A DNA stretch of 62,500 bases. It comes from Glandiceps talaboti (taxonomy: Eukaryota; Hemichordata; Enteropneusta; Spengelidae). The stretch is from positions 7,263,759 through 7,326,258 of the forward strand of contig NC_135559.1 in NCBI RefSeq assembly GCF_964340395.1, given 5' to 3'. Positions 12,533 through 38,335 of this stretch are shown piece after piece. Numbering within the stretch: position 1 is the first letter of the stretch; the number at the start of each line of letters is the position of its first letter. The translations under genes and the position numbers were made by a program. The notes under the pieces are model-generated. The model saw only the letters and a list, made by a program, of their open reading frames with translations. It searched no databases and had not been told where the DNA came from.

Positions 12533-12639
12533 GGTCTGCATGCAGATATATACGTACATATATGCACATATAGTTGTCTGTCACACACAAACACGCACAC
12601 GCACGTACACTATACACTTATATATGTGTGCGTGTGTGA

Positions 12640-12640
<1 letters not shown>

Positions 12641-12670
<30 letters not shown>

Positions 12671-12803
12671 TGTATGTATGTATGTATGTATGTATGTATG
12701 TATGTATGTATGCATGCATGCACGCACGCACGCACGCACGTACATATGTATGTATGTATGTATGTATGTAAGTATGTATGTATGTATGTATGTATGTATG
12801 TAT
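12641..12803. repeat. (TATG)n with central (CGCA)n, directly abutting the LINE fragment
   Basis: The array ends exactly at the 5' truncation of the LINE relic. Confidence 0.96.
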
Positions 12804-14550
12804 AGACCATGATTTCATGATCAGGGAATTGAAAGAAGCAGGATGCCCAGACCTATATCTTGATATAACCAAAGACATCTATAGCGGTTCCACATTTCAG
12901 GTGAAAACACCAACTGCAATTACACAACCCATCCAACGCAATAAAGGCATTATCCAGGGGTGTCCGTGGTCAGTGATTGTTTTCGAGCAAGGCATTGATA
13001 AATGGTTACGCTGGATTGAGTGTCCTTAGCATTCACCAAATTCAGTGCAAGGCTATGTTGACGATCTAGATTTCATCGCTAACTCTGAACAAGATTTAAA
13101 CACCATGACTACAAAAACAGATTCATTCATGGTAGCTAGCGGTATGCAAATTAAACATCGCAAATGTGGGATATTGCATGGTCAGCGAACTGAAAACAAC
13201 TGGAAAAAGAATGAAAAGACCGGAGATACACAAGTATCAATTCAAAATGCCCGTATACCAATGTACGAGCGCAAACAAGCGTATACATATATCGACTACC
13301 AGATGAATATTGAAAAGTCTAGCAACAATGGACAAGTTAATGTACTTATATCGGAATTTAAAGAAACCATGGCAAAGATAGACGCATCACTGTTACCAAC
13401 TTCTGCAAAACTTTCGGCTGTCAATGTAATGTGCATGTCAAAGCTTAATTTTTACCATCCAAGTCTGATTTTCACAGAGAAGAACCTAATGGAAATTGAA
13501 AATTTGTTCAACTTGAACTCGTCTTCTACAATATCATTCTTTTTTACTCCAAAATCTGCAGGGGGATTGGGGGTAATCAGTCCTCGCGTTATGTATTATG
13601 CGAAATGCCTTTCATTTTATTTGTCTGCTTTGAATAACGACGATCCAAATGTACGACAGGCAGCACGATATTCACTCAAGTTACATATAGGGAAACGGAA
13701 AGCTATACCTGTACACGACGATGATTGTCCGAATTTTGCAAGATATGTTATCAACAATACCGGTAACATAGCAAAGCAGTCCAAAGTTAATTTGCCAAAG
13801 TCAATTTGGGTAAATCTGCATGAAATGTGCAAGCGTCAGCACATCTCCTTGATTAAAGGAGACGTTAAATACATCTACGAAATGGCAGTAGACGAGGAAG
13901 TGTCAATAACCTTCGATTCGCCAGACAAATTCTACACAACATTTAAACAGCAGCTGCCGCAACAATATGAATCCGAGAAATCTTCACAGGGAAGAGTGAC
14001 TCGAGAGGCAGGGAAAGTAAACCATGGTGTATCGTCCACTTACCTCAACAATCACAAGATTGACGATAATCTGAGATCATTTGTCGCGAGAGGTCGTTTA
14101 CAGCTCCTACAGTGCGAAAGTCTCACGACCCTGTACTATCCAGAGTCGTACACTAAATCATGTAAAATATGCAATCATCCCACCGAAACATTATCACACA
14201 TTTTGAATGGCTGTACGAAATTTCAGAAACTATACCAACAAAGACGCAATAGAATAGTTGATTTAATCCTCGGTAAAATCGCGAACAGTAATCCTGGCAA
14301 GGAGACATTTAAAGACACTGTATAAACACCTGGAATGTTTGATGCCCATATGAGAACTTTCGAACATCAGTATAAACGACCAGACATTACTATCATCGAT
14401 AAACAGAACAAACATGCAATATTAGTTGAAGTGTCTGTACCCTTTGATGCACATATTTCATTGTGTTTTCAGAAGAAGTTCGACAAATATTTTCCACTCT
14501 CACTAGAAATAAACACCACACAGGCTTTGCTGTCCAAAAAACTTTGCTGA
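12802..14550 (+). pseudogene. 5'-truncated RLE-type non-LTR retrotransposon (R2/NeSL-like) with two in-frame stops
   Basis: One reading frame runs through the whole interval, broken only by TAG at 13027-13029 and TAA at 14323-14325; no frameshift is needed. The N-terminal part (IDHDFMIRELKEAG...) is reverse-transcriptase fingers/palm. QGCPWS (about 12955-12972) is the motif before the active site, and GYVDD (13051-13065) is the catalytic box, with Val where Ala is usual. Further down, CKICNHPTETLSHILNGC (about 14158-14214) is the C-X2-C-X8-H-X4-C knuckle of R2-group elements. After the second stop, RPDITIID followed by ILVEVSVPFD is the PD-(D/E)xK restriction-like endonuclease. The 5' end is cut off directly at a (TATG)n microsatellite, as expected for incomplete reverse transcription or insertion into the repeat. 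The copy cannot be active. Confidence 0.85.
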
Positions 14551-14804
14551 ATCTAAAACGATAGCCTGTTTCAGCAGACATGGTTTTAATTGTAACTACA
14601 GGTACCTCTACCTTTCGTACAATATGATATCTTTTTCTAAAGCCCCCCCCTAGTGATAACTTGTAGTCATGGATACAGCCAACAAACATAAGAACACAAT
14701 CAATAGGTAACAACGTAAGGCGGCGTGCTGGTACGCTATTGTCAGGGTAAACAGTTGTCATGGTGAAATCCAGGAAACTTATTCACAGAGCTTATTGAAA
14801 AAAA

Positions 14805-14980
14805 CCTAGTTTCCGTTTTCTATCTATGGTACGAAATGAGAATTGATATGAAAGATGTGAAATCACGACAAAGAAGTTATACTTAATAACCTAATTAATG
14901 GCATCCACACGTCTAAACCTTTAGTTCTCTTGTAAAACCTGACAGTAACTTCCGTTTACCCTTTTACGGCATAATGTAGG
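14805..14980. repeat. Dispersed repeat, copy 1 (second at 15492-15645)
   Basis: TTCCGTTTTCTATCT...GTACGAA, CTTGTAAAACCTGACA and CCCTTTTACGGCA occur in the same order at 15492-15645. Confidence 0.5.
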
Positions 14981-15491
14981 TAACACTGCACGTCATTTAA
15001 TTTGTTTTGAAATTCTTCAGTTGGTCGATCGCCATGATTATTCTCATTATTTCAGTCTGATAGTGGCTAGATACAAATATAACTTATACATCTGATCTGG
15101 TTTTGCGCAGCAACAAAATGCTAGTACATATGCAAGCCTCTTGATTCTCGATTTTGTTAGGAACGTGACAGCAAACTGGACTCGAGGAGCACAATCGCCT
15201 ACACAAAAAACACTTCAAAACATGAGCGATTGTTTAGATTCACAACTTTATATCAAACATGAGGTCACACCGACATTTTAATTCTGATAGAGAAAACGAT
15301 TTTGACATTTTAAATATTGTATATTCATTTCTTGAAAGAAAAGACGATTTCAAAATACCTACTCGAAGAACGTGCCCACTATGCTACGCTGTGTGAATGA
15401 GTTGTTGTCAAGGTTACGGCCGCGTACAAGTACACATACAAGATGAAGTGTGAACCTTTTTTTCTTGGAAATTCTCATGTCAGAAATCATC

Positions 15492-15645
15492 CAGCTTCCG
15501 TTTTACATCTTTAGTACGAAGAGATATACTGATACAAGATAAAACATTACAAGCACAGGGTTACATGGAATGCGTCAATTCAAAGTCTGTTATTCTTATT
15601 ACTTGTAAAACGTGACACGACTTTCCGCTTGTCCCTTTACGGCAC
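15492..15645. repeat. Dispersed repeat, copy 2 (first at 14805-14980)
   Basis: Shared blocks TTCCGTTTTACATCT, GTACGAAGAGA, CTTGTAAAACGTGACA and CCCTTTACGGCA. A third short piece, GCCCTTTTACGGCACC, follows at 15665. Confidence 0.5.
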
Positions 15646-15914
15646 ATCTGATAGCCTTGTGGCTTGCCCTTTTACGGCACCAATCACATTTCTGTACTTT
15701 CAGAATCAGTCTAAATCACTGTGTTTACATTTACTTCATAATTATTATTCAAATTGTTACAAATTTCAGAGGAAATATTGGGAAAGCATGATGACAAGTT
15801 ACCAATTAGTAATTAAGTATTCTATGGCAAAATTCCGGTTAAAGTAGAGAGGTTGTCTTGTACGCATGTCCGGTGACGTGCTTCAAGTTTGCTTGTGACA
15901 AAATCTTGCATCAC

Positions 15915-16044
15915 AATGCATCATGGCATGCAGTCAGCAGAAGTAATATATTCATGACTCCTAAGTGCCTATTCCTTCAGTGTAAAACATCTCATTAATT
16001 TTCATTCATGGATATATTATTTCTGCTGACTCCCATGATGCATT
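15915..16044. mobile_element. Near-palindromic 130-bp element
   Basis: TGCATCATGG...GTCAGCAGAA and TAATATATTCATGA (15916-15958) are mirrored by 16006-16043, leaving a ~50-bp centre. Typical of a foldback MITE. Confidence 0.65.
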
Positions 16045-16614
16045 AACCCACAAGACTCTCCAGAATCCATAGTTTAAAGATTACGAAAATGCCTTTATTT
16101 CCTGAATTGGCCTTCTCCTTCTACACAATTCCATCCCCAAGCCTAAAATTCGCAAATACGTATAAGGCCAACGATCTGCTGCACGAAATGCATCATTGAC
16201 GTCAAAAACAGCTTAAATTACCTTTTGTATATATAATGAATACATTGACCGGTCGTATATTTAACTCGTCTGATTCCTTTGAAAGACCGCTATTCTCTGA
16301 TGTGATAACTAAGCCAATAATTGGAGCATTATAAACAGACTACACTAATACCTGTACACTACGTCAACACAACCTTCCTGCTCTCGACACTGTGTCAATT
16401 CGTCGCTAATCGGATGACGTCATGGTCTGCGGTATTTTAGAAGTCAGGATAATCGCTAAGAAACATCGGGTTATTGACCAACAAGCTTACCTATACTTTC
16501 ACGTATTTTGTAAGATTATCTGTGTTTGTGAAATGTCCGTGACATCAATTCTGACGACGAATATGTGGTATACAATGTGTGTCTTTTAATTTACATTGCA
16601 TTACTCGAGGGAAC
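16045..16614. other. No gene recognised
   Basis: Unique AT-rich sequence. Confidence 0.45.
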
Positions 16615-16795
16615 ATACTGTCAAGGGCTTTGCCGAGAATTCCGTTTACCTTCTCCTGAGAATACACGAAAATTCCTCAACCTTTTGTTTCTTTTTAAAA
16701 TTCTGAATTCACTTTACAATATACCTGACGTACTTGCAAGCGTCAATTTGAACATTATTACTTTTCGTCGTAGTCAACTCCTTCCAATTAATTAA
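16615..16795 (+). pseudogene. Possible LINE reverse-transcriptase C-terminal fragment
   Basis: The frame reads EFRLPSPENTRKFLNLL, then a FLFKILNSLYNIP segment and FRRSQLL. This resembles the conserved block near the end of CR1/jockey-type LINE proteins (basic pair, hydrophobic 'FKILNGL' helix, later RRS). It is followed by about 190 bp of degenerate AAAT/AAAC/GAAT repeats that may derive from the element tail. Similarity is by eye and short, so this is tentative. Confidence 0.38.
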
Positions 16796-16990
16796 ATGAA
16801 TAAATAAATGAATAAATAAGTAAATAGATAAATAAACAAACAAAAAAACAACAAACAAACAATTAAATACCTAAACAAAAAACCCACAAATGAATAAATT
16901 AACAAACAAACGAATGAATAGATAAAATGCATGTCTTGAATGAATGAATGAATGGATGAATGAATGAATAATAAATGAACATTTACTAAT

Positions 16991-17081
<91 letters not shown>
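16793..17081. repeat. Degenerate AAAT/AAAC/GAAT repeats, then (GATA)n
   Basis: The pure (GATA)n part is 16992-17081. The left part is impure and may be a LINE tail. Confidence 0.9.
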
Positions 17082-17082
<1 letters not shown>

Positions 17083-19063
17083 GATTAATAAGTAATGTTT
17101 GTTCGTTTGTTCACAGACCGTCAGTGTGAGCTCAAAGATCTATGTATCGTTACAATTGTGTGTCTTTCAATGAAATGTCTTCAGGTGATCATGAGAAGAC
17201 ACGATCGGCCGATTTATCTAGGGATCGAGTCATTAAAATACCCCAAATAGCTGAATTTTTTAAAGCTATAGCTGGTAAATTTTGCTTGTTGAATGATACA
17301 CCAAACCCTTATTGAAAGCAGTTAAATCACAGACACTATATGAATAACCTGCCTAGTAGTTATTGGTGGTACTGTGTATAGCATTTGTTTACAGTGGTAA
17401 AACTGATAGGTACGGACTTCTTACTAGTTCGTCGACAGTTGTTAAAGGTAGTAATCTCTTACTTTAGTAGTAACGAATATGTATATTACATTTGCATATA
17501 TGTTGACTCAAATGAGACAATGCGTGCCAATGCATGGCAGTGACATCCGCTGACCAATGAGCGCGGATCAAGTTTAAACTCGGTGTTTCGCGACAACCGC
17601 ACGGCACGTAATATAATATATGATACTATATGAAACGAGTTCAGATCCAAAAAATTACAAACATGCTTTTATTTAATTTCCTGTATTGGAGTGCTCCTGA
17701 ACGATCGCTGACCTACCACCCTGTAAGATCAGTTACAACCTGCGATCATATTTGTACCATTTTTGTAAAAATACTGGTAGGTATATATATACACTCTGTA
17801 ATTACAAGGTTACACAAATCTCGACTTATAACTCAATTACAGAGAATGTCTATACCATTGTCCCATAATTTACATAATGTATCCAAGTATAGAAATGATT
17901 ATATTATATTCATAATCAATAAAACACCACAGTATACGGACTGCATAGACATTTTGTTTTCTTAAGAAACGGCGGTTAAACAGAAAAGGATATGGTTAGA
18001 GGATACAAAGAATTCTCCATTAACTTCATAAAATACCTAATTCTCTAGGCAATCTTCTTATTACATGGCCCATGGCAAAAAGCTACAGATAAGAAAGTAT
18101 GTTATGAAGCAGTCTACTGGGGCACTGTTTTATTTTCAAAAATATTTTGAACACAATTTATGCATTTTTATTACATGTATGTTATGTGGACATTGGTTTG
18201 CATATTTCTCATCAGCCAAATTGAAGAATCGTCACATCGACTTAAATGTGTTTATTCTAGCAGGTGTATGAATATCATTTGCAATATCTCAGTTGATTTG
18301 TGCAACACTATACGGTGAACACTGCTCAAAGACAGAATGCATGTACAAAAGATAACCTTACATACTATTAATGAACGCTCCATATGTAGTGCATAAATCG
18401 ACAATCGCCATGGCCAATCTTTTACTCTACATGCAATGCGACAGTAACAGTGCAGTGGTACCCCTTCTGGCGATGGTAATTCCGCAGAAAGCCAGACACT
18501 GCATGCAGACATTTTGGTGATGACGGAGTTATCTACATAGCTTCTTCTAGACTAGGTGTGGGCTGATAACATGGCTGTATTTTCAGGCACTAAATTAAGA
18601 TATAGATGTCTGTGAGTGACAGTTCAATAAATGTTAAATGTCATTTCATTAACCAACTTCTCCTGGTTCTTCGATATTACTGTTGATATTAGACATGTAA
18701 TATACAGGCCTAGAATATAGGGTACATATATATATAATGAATAAAAAGTATCGTTTATGTCACAGGAGCATAGCTGATAATATTCATTTCAATCTTCACC
18801 AATAAGAGTATCAAACCAATCAGTTCGTATATATAGGAGTTTCTAAAACAGTAATTGTTATATATTTTTCGTAAATTGACTTTTGTCATAACTGTCTATT
18901 ACACACACTGTTGTGATTTTTTGCCTATATATTACATTTTGTACCTAATAAAAATTAGACATTTATAAGAATCTAACAGTGTATAGTTTCGTGGCTCACT
19001 TTTGAAAGGATCTGGAAGTTCTAAATTGTCGACTTGCAAAGCATTTGCGGAGTTCATTTTTGA
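17082..19063. other. No gene recognised
   Basis: A 111-codon frame at 17630-17965 has no recognisable motif and biased AT-rich codons; left as noise. Confidence 0.5.
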
Positions 19064-19759
19064 TTACATTTTATACAAATTTCAATGGACAAAAATTAAC
19101 CAAAAGCGAAAAGTTACAGTAACAATAAATAACATAATTTAGCAGTAACATTTCATCAGCTTACCCGTGTCGACACAAGAAACTGATTCGGAATTACTTG
19201 ATGATGTCTATCATTAAAAGACACGACCTTTCCTTTGTCTTGTATGCTGTTAGATACTGCCGTTCAAATTATCACCATATATTGGACACTTCCAAATGTT
19301 GCAAATGTCGCCTGATACTAAGGTAGTCGTGATAAAATTCTACCCAATAAATTATTGAGTGCACAGTGAAAAATAGTAAATTGGTCACACATCAGTACGA
19401 CATACGTGCTCCCATTCAAGGTCAAAATATTGCATTTTAATATCAATTTCACACTAGGAACTCTAGATAATGAATTATATACTCTATTATGAGGAAACAA
19501 TGTATGTAATTAATCTATTAGTAACAACTATCAACTAAAAAATATCAAAATCGCTGAAACATATTGCCGTTGCCATGGCAATGTCTTGAGATGTGTTTAT
19601 TAATGGATTTGATGCTGATTTATAGCATTGTGTTCAATATTGATATAGTAATTACACAATTATCCAGTTTGACAAGATTATTACCTTGTTTGTTGAAAGG
19701 TGACATTGGCACGCAAGTTAAAGTCTAAAGGGTTAACTTTGCACATGTCACACGGGAAT
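19064..19759. repeat. ~0.7-kb tandem-duplicated segment, copy 1
   Basis: Aligns along nearly its whole length with 20159-20818. Shared landmarks: TTTCAATGGACAAAAATTA, CAGCTTACCCGTGTCGACAC (T for the tenth base in copy 2), ATTGCCGTTGCCATGGCAAT and CACACGGGAAT. No gene recognised. Confidence 0.85.
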
Positions 19760-20158
19760 ACACAGTAAGTAGACCCACAAGAAACAATATTTAAACTAAA
19801 TGCCTCTGATTAAGGGACAGAGAATATTTACCCGGATGCAAACTGAATGTCTTCCGTTTGGACAAAACACTTTTGTTCCAACTCACATTGACACTAAACA
19901 GTACATCATGTGTTGTTAAGATATTGCATAATTACAAAATTCACCAATTATGCAAATGACACACTAAAAATAAAAGCTACATCGACAAACTTTACAGGAT
20001 ATACATGTGCATTGTTATCATCAATATAGACACCACCGTATATGAGATTTAAAGAATACATTCATGTTATTGCCTAATCACCAAACATGATCAATTATGC
20101 AAACAACTTACCAGTGTACAAGTGTCATCACTGATTACTGAAGAGATCATTCGGCTGC

Positions 20159-20818
20159 TTACATTTTACACAAATTTCAATGGACAAAAATTAGCCAAAA
20201 AGCGAAAAGCTACAATAACAACGAATAACATAATTTAGCAGTAACATTTCATCAGCTTACCTGTGTCGACACAACAAACTGAATTACTTGGTGAAAGACA
20301 TGCTGTTAGATATTGCCGTTCAAATTATCACCATATATTTGGACACTTAATACAAATGTTGAAAATGTCGATTGATACTAAAAAGGTAGTCACTTACTTC
20401 TACCCAGTTAATAGTTGAATGCACAGTGAAAAATAGTGAATTGGCCTAGCACAGTTGATACACATCAGTAGGCATACGTGTTCCCATTAAAGGTCAAAAT
20501 ATTGCTTTTTAAATTTAATTTCACAAAAGTAACTCTAGATAATGAATTAGATACTCTATTATGAGGAAGAAGTGTATGTAATTAATCTAACAACTATCAA
20601 CTAAAATTATCACTTGCTGAAACATATTGCCGTTGCCATGGCAATGTCTTGAGATATGTTAATTAATGGATTTGATGTCGGTTTTGCAAACTATAACATT
20701 GTGTTCAATATTGATATAGTAATTACACAATTATCCATTTTACCTTGTTTGTTGAAAGATGACATTGGCACGCAAGTTAAAGTCTAAATGGTTAACTTTA
20801 CATATGTTACACGGGAAT
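20159..20818. repeat. ~0.7-kb tandem-duplicated segment, copy 2
   Basis: Second copy of 19064-19759, about 1.1 kb downstream, with small deletions. It ends exactly where the (CATA)n array begins. Confidence 0.85.
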
Positions 20819-20820
20819 GT

Positions 20821-21000
20821 TTAAATACATACCTACATACCTACATACATACACACATACATACACACACACACATACATACATACATACATACATGTAC
20901 ATACATACACACACACAAACACACACATACACACACACAGCCAGACACTTTACCATGATTATAGTACCAATGAACCAGACTGCGTTCAGTTGTGCTCAAC
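20821..21000. mobile_element. Microsatellite-associated repeat, copy 2
   Basis: (CATA)n/(CA)n array followed by CCAGACACTTTACCATG...GTTCAGTTGTGCT, matching the flank of copy 1. Confidence 0.55.
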
Positions 21001-21944
21001 ACATGCAATGTATGTTCCCATACAGAATTGTACCATTCTACTAGTGTGTGATTTATATACACGATCATCTTTTATACATCCACTGGCAACATTTGACATT
21101 CTCATCAAGTTTAGCACGAACATGACCCAAATGCATTACCTGTAACTAAACTTTCGGATTACTATTCACATTGATCACACTTTAATAACTTTATTGCCTT
21201 ATTAAAATATTCATTTGGTTCTTACAATGCGACAGAAAATGCTTTAATCAGGAAATTACTTTCACCTTGACCTTTCTATAAGCAGATTACAAAAGTCATA
21301 ACATCTAATGCGAGATTATTGATTCAATGCCACAGATGATGTGGCTTTGTAAGGGGATTATTCTCTCTCTTCTTTTTGTACTTAGTACAGTGTAAATCTC
21401 CAGGTTTACGGATAAAGAAGGCTACTGTGTAAATTACATGTAAATATTCCATCAATGATGTGCTATCATTGTGCTCTGGTTGATTATTTTGTACTTATTT
21501 TTTACGGTAATGCACATCAGATAACGATGAGGATGTTATCTGACCATTTCAAGGTGACAGATAGATTATAATAAGATCCTCATGTATACATGCAGGGTGG
21601 TGGGGATGGGGGTGGGTGGGGTGGGGTGGGTTTATACACGAAATAACAGTGTTCACGTATAAAGTAATCTCAGTTAATCAATTTTGAGTAACTATGTTTC
21701 TTATGTTTGTCATCTGTTCACAGCTTACAACATCACATACCTATTCTTATTTCATTATGTTTTGTTTTTGCTAGATTCAATGAGCTTCCATGTATTGATG
21801 TCTGGTCCATGGACCTTGCTTAGCTCCTAGGGAATTATTTCCATGGCCCTCATCAGAAATATTCTGTCTCTTTCAAAGTTGTGTACATATATTTTACTTT
21901 TCTGGTGGACTAAATTTCAATTCAATAATTTGCATATTTTGGGA
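21001..21944. other. Spacer downstream of reductase gene 1
   Basis: Contains a G-rich GGGTGGGGTGGGGTGGG stretch near 21610-21630 (possible G-quadruplex). No gene. Confidence 0.5.
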
Positions 21945-22137
21945 TTTTCTATCCTTGTATTACCATATTTGATATTATCTCTCCTTGTATTGGCATATTT
22001 GGTATTATCCATCCTTGTATAATCCATCCTTGTATTACCATATTTGGTATTGTCTATCCTTGTATTACCATATTTGTATTACGATATTTGGTATCATCTA
22101 GCATTGTACTACCATATTTGGTATAATGTAGCCTTGT
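21945..22137. repeat. ~31-bp minisatellite
   Basis: Units of TATCCTTGTATTACCATA followed by TTTGGTATTATC, with partial units. Just downstream of the stop of reductase gene 1, probably in or near its 3' UTR. Confidence 0.82.
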
Positions 22138-22248
22138 TTGTATGTATCTCAAGGCTGTGAGAAGCTGCATTCCTGGCTCTTTGTTGTAGTTTAGTAGTTT
22201 TAAGTGTAGTAACTACTTCCTAATCCCAATGCTGGAGAATCTTTGTAT

Positions 22249-35829
<13,581 letters not shown>

Positions 35830-37198
35830 TTTGAAGGACGCCCTTCCCCGTCCAATCACCGTCTAATGTTTGAGTGCGATCGTCTATATACATCATTACA
35901 TGTAAAACAACAAGGATGAAAGGTTATCCGAGGACATACTGATTGAGACGTCTTGCAGACTGAACAACAGGGCCCGTGAGATAGACTCGGAAATCTGAAT
36001 AGATATCTAATGATGATACAGATAATCTTGAGGTCAAATTTGAAATTTGTAAAGTCTAAGCTTATGTTTAAAAAATAAATAAATAAATAAATGAAACTCA
36101 CGGCCTTGACTCAAGGCATACTGCGCTAGTACTCAGTAGCTACAACTTAGTACAAAACCTTCATTTGCTTAGCTACAATTAGCAGCCCCTGAATATCTAC
36201 AAAATAATTAAAGGTCTGATTGGCGGTACATTGTAAGAAAAATATGGACGCAAGCTATTTGAACTGCCAGTGAACTCAGCTAAAATTTACAGACCATTTA
36301 CATGATATGCCGTCCTAACTTCATCGTGTGTCGTCTGCTACAAATAATTCCTCGATTTGTTTACGCTGAAATATACCAACAAGTTACTAAACTGAACATA
36401 CTTTGACGTTAACGTGTGCGTGTTGGAGTTTGTAGATAATTATGTTCCTGCTGTTATTTAAGATTACTTAATTTCGTGGCCGGGTGCCACGTCAGATATC
36501 ACGGTTATAGTACAATTGGAAACACTATACATGTATCTAACTAGTAGTGTGCTAGTCTAGTCCCTATACGGTATCATTACACCTCTACTCACGCGTCACT
36601 TTTACCTATTCACGGGTCACTTTTACCTTTGGTCTAGCTAGAGACCACTTTAGCATCCAGAGTAATAGTATAGTGTATGTACCCAAGTTTTACGACCGTC
36701 GGGCAATACTCCACCCGGACGTACGTGTTAGCTTCGTTGTGTTTGAATAAATGCGTTCGCGTCCCAAAACATTTTATAACTTTCCAGGTTATTCCCATTT
36801 ACAGTTTGTTTTTTTTACAAAGAAACCCAGCATATCATTTCAACGGATACAATAACTCGGTCAGTTTCCCATGAATATTTCAATCACTTTCCGTTTTCCT
36901 GTTGACTACCCTCGCTAACCGCAATTTATTATCTAAGATATTATAAACTTTAAAACCCGGAAGTCTAAAAATAATAACTAAGTAAAACCGAGAGCCAATT
37001 TTAGATTAAAACTGACGAGTTTCCGGTCCTCAACTTTCCTTGAGTCGAAGTCAGTTTTCACAAGCTTATCTGATGGATGTGATGGATATATATATATATA
37101 TATACATAGGCGGATTTAATTTTCAGAAAGGTCATCGTACATTTGTGTGTTTATGTTGATAGTTACTGTAAAAATACAACATAAAATTACAATGCAAA

Positions 37199-37235
37199 CA
37201 AACAAACAAACAAACAAACAAACGAACAAACAAAC
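37199..37235. repeat. (AAAC)n microsatellite
   Basis: Follows a short (TA)n at 37084-37104. Confidence 0.93.
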
Positions 37236-37723
37236 AAACACACAGACAGTCATGATAATTTATACGACCATTAATTATCATCTCTGGCATCGTAAAATAA
37301 GCATATACATATCGATACGCTCTTTGACATGGAGGAGAGCGAATCCAACTAATACCACGAGAATGGTTTGTTATAAAAATTGATATTTTTGATATGTCAA
37401 CAAATAAATTATGTAGTTGCTTGGTGTAACTTTTTCACAATTTACAGAGTACAGTACGTGTCTTCGTCTTGACTTTGCTTTCACTGTTTCTGTACTGTGA
37501 TTAAAAGGCGAGATAAGCACGTCCCCGCGAGGTGGGATGGTTAGCACGCCCCCGTGCGATAGGATGGTTATTCTTGCATACCAACAAACACTCTATACAC
37601 CGTAGGACAATTAGTTGTCTTTAAAAATGATACATATTTTTTTACTTGATTGTACGTGAATCGAACGTTTTTATGATGACCGATTATAATACGGTTACAA
37701 TAAACGAACTCGGGTACTATACG

Positions 37724-37976
<253 letters not shown>

Positions 37977-38335
37977 ATTTTCACATAGAGCTATTACAGA
38001 AACTTTATTATAAACGAATAAACAGCAAAATGGGACATGGTCGTGGTGGTCCTGGAATAAAAGTTATTTTTCAGTTTCCCTTTGGCTATGTAAATTCCCT
38101 GTCGTTTATTGAACAAATTCAGTTCTGATAGGTTTCTACTCTAAAGCTAATTTATTACTGTATACTTTTTTTCTGACTGACCCCCCCCCCCCCAGCCCCC
38201 CAAAAAAAGAAGAAAAAAAAAGAAAAAATGAAACCTCTAATTCTGGTTCAAATAGCCCTTATTCTTAGACGACCACAAATAGGGAAAAGTTGAGAACACT
38301 TTCTTCAAAGTTGAGGACAACGTTTCCTTAAAAAA

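Noticed and set aside
13027-14325. In-frame TAG and TAA in the LINE read as recoded stop codons
   Set aside because: No recoding signal is visible and nonsense decay is normal for truncated LINE copies.
17630-17965. 111-codon frame as a gene
   Set aside because: No domain, signal or conservation clue; composition fits random AT-rich DNA.
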